A stretch of DNA of 64,000 nucleotides, taken from the NCBI GenBank assembly GCA_035299065.1, contig DATGXI010000120.1, positions 1-64,000 on the forward strand. The letters are read 5' to 3'. The translations under genes were made by a program, and so were the position numbers. Below the pieces are notes generated by a model. The model saw only the letters and a list, made by a program, of their open reading frames with translations, made no database searches and was not told the DNA's origin. Positions 17,789-27,100 of the stretch are shown one piece after another (the stretch's first letter is position 1; every line of letters starts with the position of its first letter). This DNA comes from DASPJQ01 sp035299065. GTDB lineage: Bacteria > Bacteroidota > Bacteroidia > Flavobacteriales_D > UBA2798.

Positions 17789-18364
17789 TCAGGTGGTAAG
17801 CACAAACCTGTTTAAGCGGTGTACATCGTCACCAGCATAATCAATACCAATTCGTTTGGTGACCAGTATTTGTGAACGTTTTATCTTAAAACTACGATCC
17901 TCAATCCATATTTTATTTCCCGACAGTTGTATACCATTGTGATTCATTTCAATACCCAGTGCTTTACAAACAGTTCCCGGACCACTGCTGAATCCTTTTT
18001 TTGTTACGGGCATTTTCCTGCGTTTTTCCATTTGTTCAATACCATCAACCGGTTTTATACCGCGTACTAAAATGGCATGGGGCTCATCTTTTTCATGTGT
18101 TACAACATTAAACATAGTATGAAGGCCATAGCAAAGATAGATGTAGGCTATGCCGCCTTTTTCATACATGGTTTTGGTGCGGTTGGTTAACCTTTTGCCG
18201 TATGCATGACTCGCTTTGTCGTGAATGCCTTCATAGGCTTCGGTTTCGGTAATTATTCCCGAGGTGTAAATTCCATGTAAATTTGTACATAAAAATTTGC
18301 CCAGCAATTGCCGGGCAAGTTTTCGGGTATTTTTATGGATGTAAAAATCAGGTTGTAGTTTCAT
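17789..18364 (-). CDS. DNA-3-methyladenine glycosylase (AAG/MPG family)
   Basis: A 191-residue base-excision repair enzyme that removes alkylated purines such as 3-methyladenine. The family motifs are clear: ITETEAYEGIHDKASHAYGKRLTNRTKTMY, with the catalytic Glu in TEAYEG and the DKASHA block, and GGIAYIYLCYGLHTMFNVVT. GFSSGPGTVCKALGI is the usual C-terminal nucleotide-flipping region. Its 5' end overlaps the next upstream gene by 17 nt, so it is part of a three-gene minus-strand unit with that small membrane protein and the TerB-like gene. Confidence 0.95.
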   Translation of the reverse strand: MKLQPDFYIHKNTRKLARQLLGKFLCTNLHGIYTSGIITETEAYEGIHDKASHAYGKRLTNRTKTMYEKGGIAYIYLCYGLHTMFNVVTHEKDEPHAILVRGIKPVDGIEQMEKRRKMPVTKKGFSSGPGTVCKALGIEMNHNGIQLSGNKIWIEDRSFKIKRSQILVTKRIGIDYAGDDVHRLNRFVLTT

Positions 18365-18674
18365 TTTGCATGGCTGCTAATTTTTTACGTTCCTTGCGTT
18401 TAATGCGCGATCGTGTCAATAAAGCAAAAATCAAGGGAATGCCCAGCACAATGCCGCAGGCAAGTGCCCAACCACCCGCGCTTATTTTATCACCGTTGTA
18501 AATTACGTCTCCAAGACTGTAATCCCTTTCAGTATATTCTGTTTTTAGGGTAAAATTATCATAACGTTCAACTTTTGCCCTGAACAAATTAATTTGAAAT
18601 GTGGTGAAGAGATAAAACAGGCCGCCAGACAAGAGTACAAATACAAAAAGTGGCAAGATAAAAGACTTTTTCAT
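18348..18674 (-). CDS. small two-helix membrane protein, unrecognised
   Basis: 108 residues with hydrophobic segments at about 5-25 and 62-85, separated by an extracytoplasmic loop containing FQINLFRAKVERYDNF. The C-terminus is strongly basic (RIKRKERKKL), so it should be cytoplasmic. No family recognised. The ATG at 18674 shares one base with the TerB-like stop (TAATG), and its 3' end overlaps the glycosylase start, so all three are translationally coupled. Confidence 0.72.
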   Translation of the reverse strand: MKKSFILPLFVFVLLSGGLFYLFTTFQINLFRAKVERYDNFTLKTEYTERDYSLGDVIYNGDKISAGGWALACGIVLGIPLIFALLTRSRIKRKERKKLAAMQNETTT

Positions 18675-19117
18675 TAAAAAATATTTTTAGAGTTTTTAAA
18701 AAGAATGATTTCGTAAACAGGTTTAAAATCCGAATTGGAAATACCAAATTTATCCTGGAACTCGATAACAATTTCGCGTTCGGATGGTTCAAGTTTCCCA
18801 TCGCCCAGGATTGAATCAAGCATGTTGGCCAGTATAAATAGTTTTTGTTGTTTATTAAGGATATCTTCAGCTGATATGCGTTCAAGAAACTGGTGCAAAG
18901 AAGTGCGTTTAACAAATTCAAAAGCATCCTTAAAAAAACCAGGGTCTTCACCTCCAACCACGATACCCCCGTCCCTGTTTTCACCACCAATGACTGACAA
19001 CAGGTTACCTATTTCCTGCGGATTAAGTTCACCGTCAGCCGCAATTGCATATAGCATGGAGCATACGAAAGCCTTTTTAGGCGTTATGGCTTGATCTTTG
19101 TTATTAAAATTGCTCAT
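18674..19117 (-). CDS. TerB-like protein
   Basis: 147 residues. Two acidic helix-loop segments, YAIAADGELNPQEIGNLLSVIGG (about 23-45) and LDSILGDGKLEPSEREIVIEF (about 100-120), match the TerB repeat pattern (D-G-x-[IL]-x-x-x-E). TerB domains bind metal ions at such acidic sites and were named from tellurite resistance, but most have unknown roles. The central GGIVVGGEDPGF insert is unusual. Divergent from the TPR gene with a 52-nt gap. Confidence 0.78.
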   Translation of the reverse strand: MSNFNNKDQAITPKKAFVCSMLYAIAADGELNPQEIGNLLSVIGGENRDGGIVVGGEDPGFFKDAFEFVKRTSLHQFLERISAEDILNKQQKLFILANMLDSILGDGKLEPSEREIVIEFQDKFGISNSDFKPVYEIILFKNSKNIF

Positions 19118-19157
19118 GTTTATTTTAATGCAATGCTAAATAAGTAAATAAAACCAC

Positions 19158-19165
19158 TAATTTTC
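19158..19165 (+). promoter_or_regulatory. near-consensus -7 box abutting a GTG start
   Basis: TAATTTTC at 19158-19165 differs from TAnnTTTG in the last base. The GTG start of the TPR gene is at 19170, only 4 nt later, so a transcript from here would have essentially no leader. Confidence 0.35.
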
Positions 19166-19169
19166 AATT

Positions 19170-20498
19170 GTGAATAAATTAAAACTCCTTGTCTTTTTGC
19201 TTCTCCTTCAGCCTTCGCTTATGGCGCAGCGCAGTTGCCAGGAAGTATTGGCCGTGGCCGAGTCGTTTTTAATTGACGGAAATACCGAAAATGTTGGTAA
19301 AATACTAAACCAGACACGCGGTAAATGTGGCGATGATGTAAACTGGTTTTATATTCAGTATGGCTATCAGACCGAAGTGGGACATATTGATTCAGCGGGT
19401 GTTTTTATGAAACAGGCAGTTAAGTTATTTCCCAAAAATGACTCCATTTACTTTTTATTGGCCCAAAGCCACCTCTTGACCTATGACAGCGTTGAAGCCC
19501 TCAAAGGGATATCAATTATTGAGCAAGCCATTAAAATGCGTGAAAGGCCATCGTACCAGTTGTGTCGTATACAATTGAAACATATAGCAGGAAATTATGC
19601 CGAGGCTTTAGCAGAAATTGAAAAAATGCCCGGAGTAAATAAAAATTATGATGCCCTGGTTGAATGGGGAACACTGTTAACTGACAATGGCAAAGAAAAA
19701 GAGGCATTGAAAAAATTTAACGAAGCCATCAAGCTGGATAAATTTTCAGCATCAGCCTACTTGCAAAAGGCCGAATTATTGTTCAACTTCTTTAACAAGC
19801 AGGACGATGCCATGGGAGTTCTTGATACGGTTGAAATGATTGATACATCCTTAGCCGATCCCAGCCTCATTCGTGCGGCCTTTTTTGAAAGCCGAGACGA
19901 TTTTGATAATGCAATAAGTGAATATGACCAGGCTATTCAAACTGACTCATCTGTTCACCAGGTTTATATTTTCAGGGGAAATTGCCTGAAGGAAATAAAA
20001 GAATATGATTTGGCTGAAGAAGATTACCAGCGTTATAAAAAGCTTCATCAGGATGAGACTGAAATAAATTACCTGCTTGCAGAATTATACATTGCCAAAG
20101 AAGATTATGTAGCAGCAGCCATGCTTATGTCGCAAATGGAAACAAAGGGCGAAAGCGCCTATCAGTTATTTATGACACGTGGAATTGCACTAAACAACAA
20201 TGGCCAGTATGATGATGCGTTAAAGGACTTTAACAAAGCTGAGCGGTTCCCTGAACGAGATGTTGACTTATACTACAACCGTGGACTTTGTTATTTTAAT
20301 AAGGCCGATTACCGCAAGGCAAAATATGATTTTGAAAAAGCAAAAAACATGAACCCGCAGGAAATGGAATTTCATTATATGCATTGCCGTGCAGCATTTC
20401 ATTCTGAGTCCTATGATGAAGCTTGTTCATCGTGTAAAACAGCACAATTTCACGGCTATAAGCCAATTGATAAAATGTATCTCAAAAATTGCAAATGA
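19170..20498 (+). CDS. secreted tetratricopeptide-repeat protein
   Basis: 442 residues from a GTG start. The signal peptide (MNKLKLLVFLLLLQPSLMAQ) is typical for Bacteroidota, with cleavage after AQ. The rest is a chain of helical pairs with TPR hallmarks, for example YAEALAEIEKMPGV, KEALKKFNEAIKLDKFSASA, FDNAISEYDQAIQTDSSVHQ and YDDALKDFNKAERFP, giving eight or more repeats. It is likely a periplasmic or outer-membrane scaffold; the partner is unknown. The stop overlaps the next gene's ATG (ATGA), so it is coupled to the RNA methyltransferase. Confidence 0.85.
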   Translation: MNKLKLLVFLLLLQPSLMAQRSCQEVLAVAESFLIDGNTENVGKILNQTRGKCGDDVNWFYIQYGYQTEVGHIDSAGVFMKQAVKLFPKNDSIYFLLAQSHLLTYDSVEALKGISIIEQAIKMRERPSYQLCRIQLKHIAGNYAEALAEIEKMPGVNKNYDALVEWGTLLTDNGKEKEALKKFNEAIKLDKFSASAYLQKAELLFNFFNKQDDAMGVLDTVEMIDTSLADPSLIRAAFFESRDDFDNAISEYDQAIQTDSSVHQVYIFRGNCLKEIKEYDLAEEDYQRYKKLHQDETEINYLLAELYIAKEDYVAAAMLMSQMETKGESAYQLFMTRGIALNNNGQYDDALKDFNKAERFPERDVDLYYNRGLCYFNKADYRKAKYDFEKAKNMNPQEMEFHYMHCRAAFHSESYDEACSSCKTAQFHGYKPIDKMYLKNCK

Positions 20499-21658
20499 TT
20501 GATTTAAATCTACAACAAAAAATAATTGTCAAAACATTTGCCGGGTGTGAAGGTTTGCTTGAAGAAGAGCTGGTGGCACTTGGGTGTAAAGATGTAACAC
20601 GTTTAACGCGGGCTGTAATGGTTGAGGGTACCCTGGTTGATATTTACCGCATTAACTATGCTTCGCGTTTTGCTTTGAGCGTATTGGTTAATATAAGTAA
20701 CTTTAGTGTAAAGTCATACGATGACATTTATGAAGGTGCCAGTAAAGTTTTTTGGTATCATTTCATGGGTGTTAAAAATACCTTTGCTGTAAAGCACGCT
20801 ATACGATCACAACATTTTCAGCACACGCAATTGTGTGCATTAAAAGTTAAAGATGCTATTGTTGATGTGTTCAATAAAAAATTCAATGAACGCCCATCCG
20901 TTGACAAAGATTTTCCTGATTTTACTTTCCATATTCATGTTTTTGAAGATAAATGTCAATTGCTGATTGATACATCAGGCAAACCACTTTATCAACGCGG
21001 TTACAAAGCCTACCAGGGGTTTGCACCCATTAACGAAATATTGGCAGCGGCAATGGTCAAGTTGTTAAAATGGGATAGCTCGCAACCGCTAATTGATCCT
21101 TTTTGTGGAAGCGGAACTCTTTTAACGGAGGCATTTCTTGCAGCAGTGAACCGTCCTGCTGGTTTTTACCGCAAACATTTTGCGTTTATGCAGTTCAAAG
21201 ATTTTGACAGGGCCTTATGGACAAAAGTGAAAGATGAGTTTGATGAAAAGGAAATAGCTGCGCCAGCACTAAAAATCACAGGTTATGATTTAAATGACCG
21301 CGTACTGGAAGGCGCACAAAAAAACATTAAGGCTATTGGTGCAACCGGCAGCATTCAATTGCAGCATGGCGATTTCTTCAAATTACACAACCATGAAGAA
21401 GGAATTTCCTTTTTGACCAACCCCCCATATGGAAAACGCATTGAGCCGATGGACGAATCATTTTTTTCAAACCTCAGTAGTTTTTTTAAACACAATTGCC
21501 CGGGCTCAAAAGTAGGCATTGTTGCGCCAAAAGAATTAATTGCCAAAATAGGATTCAAACCCATGTTCAGGCAGGATGTTTTTAATGGAGAGATTGATTG
21601 TCGTTTTATTGTTTTTGAATTGTTCAAAGGAGCAAAACGCGATTTGAAAAAGGAATGA
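20495..21658 (+). CDS. THUMP-domain 23S rRNA methyltransferase, RlmL-like
   Basis: 387 residues from the ATG at 20495 overlapping the TPR stop; a TTG two codons upstream was rejected. An N-terminal THUMP-type RNA-binding domain (KTFAGCEGLLEEELVALGCKDV, then HQFHTQL-like region near 110) is followed by a class I methyltransferase domain with DPFCGSGTLLTEAFLAAVNRPAG (motif I/X) and NPPYGKRIEP, the NPPY catalytic motif of N2-guanine methylation. The protein matches the RlmL half of E. coli RlmKL, which methylates G2445 of 23S rRNA. The C-terminus overlaps the next start (ATGA). Confidence 0.9.
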   Translation: MIDLNLQQKIIVKTFAGCEGLLEEELVALGCKDVTRLTRAVMVEGTLVDIYRINYASRFALSVLVNISNFSVKSYDDIYEGASKVFWYHFMGVKNTFAVKHAIRSQHFQHTQLCALKVKDAIVDVFNKKFNERPSVDKDFPDFTFHIHVFEDKCQLLIDTSGKPLYQRGYKAYQGFAPINEILAAAMVKLLKWDSSQPLIDPFCGSGTLLTEAFLAAVNRPAGFYRKHFAFMQFKDFDRALWTKVKDEFDEKEIAAPALKITGYDLNDRVLEGAQKNIKAIGATGSIQLQHGDFFKLHNHEEGISFLTNPPYGKRIEPMDESFFSNLSSFFKHNCPGSKVGIVAPKELIAKIGFKPMFRQDVFNGEIDCRFIVFELFKGAKRDLKKE

Positions 21659-23682
21659 AAGTTGTTTTTCATATTTGCTTATTCCTGTTTTTACTTACTC
21701 CAAAAATTTCATTTGGCCAGGACGTTTTTTTTGATCCACAGGTAAAAGATTTTGACATTATTCATGAAAACGGAGGAGAAGTTGTTGCAGAATTTCGTTT
21801 GATGAACCTGACAAATGAAAATTACAAAATAAAGGGTATTATAAGTGCTTGTGGTTGCACAAAAATTGGCTTAACAAACGACTCTCTCCGGAAAAACAGC
21901 GCCATTTTTATAAAAGCGGGTTATGACCCCAAAGGCAGACCTGGTTATTTTTTTAAGCAATTTACCATTGTACTTGAAAATGCCAAAAAAGATACGCTGG
22001 CTATAGATGGTTACCTTAAAGGAATTGTGCTTTCATCAAGCGAAGTACAGTACAACCCATTGAACCTTTCAAAAACCGTTATACAGGTAAAACCAGTTAT
22101 GTTGGGTGCCAACACTGCGCAGGAAAAAGCCAACTTTAACACCTTTATGAATGACGTGACATTTGTTTTGGACAAGGACGGGTTTGCGAACGTTTTACTG
22201 GAATACCACAACCACGGTTTGAGCAATGAGAAAATGAAATCGATGTTGACCAAAACGCGCGCTTTGGTGACCGATGGGTTAGTGAAAAGGGGTTACCAGG
22301 CGTATAGGGTGGGCTTTGCAGAAAAAGAACGCACAAGTCCACTTGATGACACAACGGTAAATTTTGCTTTTGTTATGCTTGAAGTAGCCGGGTATAATAA
22401 CGCCTCAATAAAAGAATCAAAAATAATATTGGATGGCATTAATCTTACCGCCTTTAAAGCAGCAGGTAAAGATTCTTCCGTAGAGAGGTATGATTTTACT
22501 GTTACTGGCAAAACACCAAAAATAAACTGGGAAAAGGACAAAGCACAAGATTTTGTTACGCATATAGTGAGAACAGTTTTGGTTTATGGCCAGGCAAAAG
22601 TGGCCTTTTACATTAAAGGAATAAGTGTTGATTCACAGGAAAAATTTCTGAAGGAATCAATCCATGTTCAGGTTAAGGGGCTGTATGTTGCTTTGGAAGA
22701 GCAGGGTGTTGGATTTGAAAAACTGGAAATGTTACCACCTGTTTTTCTGGAGGGGGATAAACCAGAACTACGCTTTGCGTTGATTGAAGTAATTGAACGA
22801 AAAAATGATATTTCGTGGATGCTTTTCCAGGATCACCTGGATTCAATTCGCAGGTATAGCGCAAGCAAAATTAATTACGAAAAGGAATTCAGGAACAATA
22901 TTCCTGTGTTTTACCAGCGTATTGATAATATTGATGATTTTGATACAACAAGTAAACAATTTAAGGAATGGTTTAGTTTATTTAAAAGTAAATGGCAGAA
23001 GAACAAAAACATTCGCCTTGTTGTAGAGGCAACCGCTTCAAATGCACCTACGGCAAAAAAATATGACAATGCATTTGTAGCCCGCAGACGGGCTACGAAT
23101 TCTATTTCAGTGCTCAAAGAGTATTTTGCAAAAAACGGGGTGATGGTTTCGCAAAAAATGTTTGAGCAATCCTATGCATTGGTAAAGGGGCCAATTTACC
23201 ATGAACAGGATTTTGTTGTACAACAATACAAAAAGTACCAGTATGTAAAATTAATAGCGGTTGAAACCGACTCGTTGCTGGCAAGTCCAAATGGAGCAAT
23301 ACCGTACCAGGTCAATTTCAATAACAATGATTTTACGTTACCTTCATCGGGATTGGTGTTTAGGAATTTTATTGATAATCTTATTCCGTACATTGACAAG
23401 TATGGATTTGTTGAATTAATAGTAGAATCCAGTGCTTCAAAGGTGCCTCCTGCCAATTACAACAGCAACAGGGTGCTTGCATTTGAACGCCTTCAAAAAT
23501 CGAAGGATGCTGTTATTAACGCAATTGCATCGCGTGGTTATAACCCCTTGAGAGTCATATTTACAGAAGAAAGAATACTGATTCAGGGGCCGGGTTATCA
23601 ACAGGGCATGGACAGCCAAAGCGCCATTTTTAAGGAGTTTCAGTACATAAAAATGATACCTAAAAAATTCGTTAACAGGTAG
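21655..23682 (+). CDS. DUF1573 protein with degenerate OmpA-like repeats
   Basis: 675 residues with signal peptide (ending SFGQ). Residues about 20-115 form a DUF1573 domain, an immunoglobulin-like fold of Bacteroidota surface proteins, with GIISACGCTKIG as its CGCT motif. The remainder has several repeats of a beta-helix-beta pattern: LLEYHNHGLSNEKMKSM (near 180), FYIKGISVDSQEKF (near 315), LVVEATASNAPTAKKYDN (near 456) and LIVESSASKVPPANYNSN (near 588), each followed by a long helix and then a GYxxxRVxF-like strand. The pattern recalls OmpA C-terminal domains, but the Asp of the GHTD motif is missing. Probably periplasmic or outer-membrane-associated. Coupled to the methyltransferase upstream. 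Confidence 0.8.
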   Translation: MKVVFHICLFLFLLTPKISFGQDVFFDPQVKDFDIIHENGGEVVAEFRLMNLTNENYKIKGIISACGCTKIGLTNDSLRKNSAIFIKAGYDPKGRPGYFFKQFTIVLENAKKDTLAIDGYLKGIVLSSSEVQYNPLNLSKTVIQVKPVMLGANTAQEKANFNTFMNDVTFVLDKDGFANVLLEYHNHGLSNEKMKSMLTKTRALVTDGLVKRGYQAYRVGFAEKERTSPLDDTTVNFAFVMLEVAGYNNASIKESKIILDGINLTAFKAAGKDSSVERYDFTVTGKTPKINWEKDKAQDFVTHIVRTVLVYGQAKVAFYIKGISVDSQEKFLKESIHVQVKGLYVALEEQGVGFEKLEMLPPVFLEGDKPELRFALIEVIERKNDISWMLFQDHLDSIRRYSASKINYEKEFRNNIPVFYQRIDNIDDFDTTSKQFKEWFSLFKSKWQKNKNIRLVVEATASNAPTAKKYDNAFVARRRATNSISVLKEYFAKNGVMVSQKMFEQSYALVKGPIYHEQDFVVQQYKKYQYVKLIAVETDSLLASPNGAIPYQVNFNNNDFTLPSSGLVFRNFIDNLIPYIDKYGFVELIVESSASKVPPANYNSNRVLAFERLQKSKDAVINAIASRGYNPLRVIFTEERILIQGPGYQQGMDSQSAIFKEFQYIKMIPKKFVNR

Positions 23683-23772
23683 TTATTTAAATTCTACCAA
23701 GTGCTTATATTATTCGACAAAAAACGTTGTAAGCCCCAAACAATGTCTTAAATTTAACACAAACTTAAATTT

Positions 23773-24150
23773 ATGACAAAAAAAATAGCCATGCTTGGCT
23801 TTTTAGCGTGTTTTTTTTGTGTATCAAAACTTCATGCACAAAACTCCGGCCTGGAAAACAAAAACGAATTAGTTTGTTTTGTTTCAGAATTAGCATCAGT
23901 AGAAAAAGCAGAAGCGTTAGCCCGCTATTTTGAAACTGTAAAAGAAAAAATCACTTTTTATAAAATTGATATAGAAAAGCAAACGCTTTATTTACGCCAT
24001 TCTGATTTGATATCGGATGCAGAAGCTTTGCAATTTGTGAGCTCTCAAATAAAACAAGAACCTATAGTTACCGACAAGGTTCGATTTACCAACCTGGCTC
24101 AACTCGAAAATCCTGAAAAAAGCGGAATTTTGTATAACACAAAAAAATAA
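23773..24150 (+). CDS. small secreted protein before a T9SS cargo gene
   Basis: 125 residues with a signal peptide (cleavage near HAQ at 23). The mature part (ELVCFVSELASVEKAEALARYFETV, then FYKIDIEKQTLYLRHSD) has the beta-alpha-beta-beta-alpha-beta spacing of a ferredoxin-like (HMA-type) fold, but no CxxC metal motif. No family recognised. It precedes the 1532-residue cargo gene by 8 nt and is surely in the same operon. A similar arrangement recurs at 28897-31654, so a role as partner or accessory of the secreted protein is possible. Confidence 0.75.
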   Translation: MTKKIAMLGFLACFFCVSKLHAQNSGLENKNELVCFVSELASVEKAEALARYFETVKEKITFYKIDIEKQTLYLRHSDLISDAEALQFVSSQIKQEPIVTDKVRFTNLAQLENPEKSGILYNTKK

Positions 24151-24158
24151 GAGCCAGT

Positions 24159-27100
24159 ATGAGACTCATTAATTATTTTTTGCTGGTTCTTTTGTCTTTA
24201 TCATCGTTGAATTCAAACGCAGGAACCTGTGCAGGACCTACTCCTGTTACGGTAGATGGGGCATGCTCAGGTGCAAACGTCAATGAAACTTCGATTTATG
24301 CGGCACCAACCGGTTGTGCAGGTACTATTGCTACCGATGAATGGTGGACGTTTTCAGGTACCACAGGTGTTTCTTATACGGTTGCTTATGTAGGAAATAC
24401 AACAGACGATGCCTGTATTGCTGTTTACACCGGTTCCTGTGGATCAATGACACTTGTAGGTTGTGTGAATGCAACAGGCAGTTCTGCAACGCCTACCGAA
24501 ACATATACTTTTACTGCCGGATCAACCACAACATATTATGTGCGTGTGTTGAATTACGGAAGTGGGAATATGGGTACAACAAGTTTATGTGTAACCTCGG
24601 CTGCTGCTGCGCCATCAAATGACAACCCTTGTACGGCTACAGCGGTTACCGTTGGAAGCAGTTGTAGTTTTACAACCTTTACCAATGCATCGGCTACATC
24701 GTCAACAGGGGTACCTGCTCCTGGTTGCGCAAGTTATGCGGGTGGCGATGTTTGGTTTACTGCAACGGTTCCTGCAAGCGGTCAAATGATTTTTGATTCA
24801 AATACAGGTGTGATTACTGATGGAGGCATGGCTGTGTATAGCGGAACCTGCTCCTCACTTACATTGGTTGCCTGTGACGATGACAACAGTTCAAATGGTG
24901 CAATGCCATATTTAAGCCTTACCGGTTTAACTCCTGGTGCAACAGTATGGATACGGTTTTGGGAATACAATAACGATAATAACGGAACCTTCAGCTTATG
25001 CGTTTATGATCCTTGTCCGGCCTGTTCGGGTACACCTGCCGGAGGTACGGCCAATGCTTCAGCTACCAGCATTACCAGTTGTACTTCACTTACCACAAAC
25101 TTATCTCTTACAGGAGCGGCCACGGGTTGTAATATTTCCTATCAATGGCAAAGTTCACCCAACAACGTTACATGGACAAATATATCAGGCGCCACTTCAT
25201 CAACATACACAGCATCGGTGGCAGCAACCACTTATTTCAGGTGTGTAGTAACCTGTAACCTTTCCGGACTTTCAGCCCCTTCAACAAGCGTTTTAGTCAC
25301 ATCAACGGTTAGTCCACCTTCCAATGATGAACCTTGTTCAGCCATTGCCTTAACTGTTGGAACAACCTGTTCTTTCTCCACCTACACAAACTCGTGTGCA
25401 TCGGCTTCAGCCGGCATACCCGCACCCGGATGTGCATCATACGCGGGCGGTGATGTATGGTTTAGTGTAACTGTACCAACAAGCGGGATGTTGATTTTTG
25501 ATTCCAATACGGGCGTTATTACCGATGGTGGAATGGCCGTTTATTCCGGAACCTGTTCATCCATGACTTTAATAGGATGTGATGATGATAACAGTACCAA
25601 CGGTGCCATGCCATATCTAAGTTTAACAGGTCTTACGGCCGGGTCAACGGTTTGGGTTCGTTTTTGGGAATATAACAATGATAACAACGGAACATTTTCC
25701 ATTTGTGTTACCAATCCATGCCCTGTCATGTGTACTACACCAACCGGAGGTACAGCCAGCGCATCGCCTTCTACAACAAGCTGCGCTTCTACCTCCACAA
25801 CCTTGTCTCTGGCAGGAGCTTCATCGGGTTGTGGCATTTCGTATCAATGGCAAAGTTCACCTGATGGTGTTACATGGACAAATATTGCCGGAGCAACATC
25901 CACCACTTTGTCAACAACAGCCCCAACAACTACCTATTACCAATGCCTGGTGATTTGTTCGGGCGGTTCCACCACGGCATCGTCATCAACTGTGGTGACC
26001 TATTCAGGAACGCCACCAGCCAATGATTTACCGTGCAATGCGGTAACCATGACCCTTGGTGTAACTGAAGGTGGTGACAATGTTTGCAGTGGAAACACGG
26101 GTGATCCCGCAGTTCCCGGATGTTGGACAGGTGGGTCGTACAATACAGTTTGGTATCAGGTAACAACCACGTCAACATCATTGAAAATAAAAACGAATTT
26201 AGGTACATTGACAAATACGCAAATTGCAGTTTACTCAGGTACGTGCAGCAGCCTTACATTTGTTGCCGGTTCCTGCAATGACAACGGTCCTGCATGCGGT
26301 AGTACAACAATCTATTCGTCTGAGATTTCATTAACAGGTTTAACTGCAGGTGCAACTTACTTTATTGCTGTTGATGGCAACAATAGTTTAACAGGCACAT
26401 TTGGAATTGTTGCTATTGATGGATCATCTTCATGGCCATTGGTTGCTGGACAGGAGTGCCTTAGTCCAAATCCGGTTTGTTCATCGTCCATCACAGTTGC
26501 CGATCCGGGTTACCAGGGAATAGGAAACTACTGCGATATTCCCAGCTCCTATTGCCTCTTATCAGCTGAACGTGGATCAGTTTGGTATAGCTGGACAACC
26601 AATGCGGCAGGAAATATAAATTTTGATATTGTGCCCAACAACTGGCCGGGTGCACCAAGCACCACCGCTGCCGATTATGATTTTGCTCTTTGGAAACTTA
26701 GTGGTAGTGTAACTTGTGCGTCCATTCTTGCCGGAACATCAACACCGCTTGCATGTAATTATAATTCCCTTGGTGTTACCGGATGTAGTCCAACCGGAAA
26801 TGCACCAGCTGCTTACCCGGGATTTGATGGATCGTATGAACCGCAGGTAGCCTGTGCTCTTGGTGATCAATTTATTTTGCTCATCAATAATCACAGTACA
26901 AGTGTTGATGGATTTAACCTGAATTTTGCTACTGGTGGTGGAGGTGCTCCTATCTCCTATGTTACAGCTCCTACTTCGGTAACATGGACAGGAGGAACCA
27001 GTACAGCATGGAACCTTTCCAGCAATTGGGGTGGCTGTGCTTATCCAATTTGTGGCATTGATGCAACCATCAATCCTTTTGTTGTGATGCCAACCGTTAC

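Noticed and set aside
18589..18990. 133-residue minus-strand frame
   Set aside because: Shadow of the TerB-like gene in another frame; no family feature.
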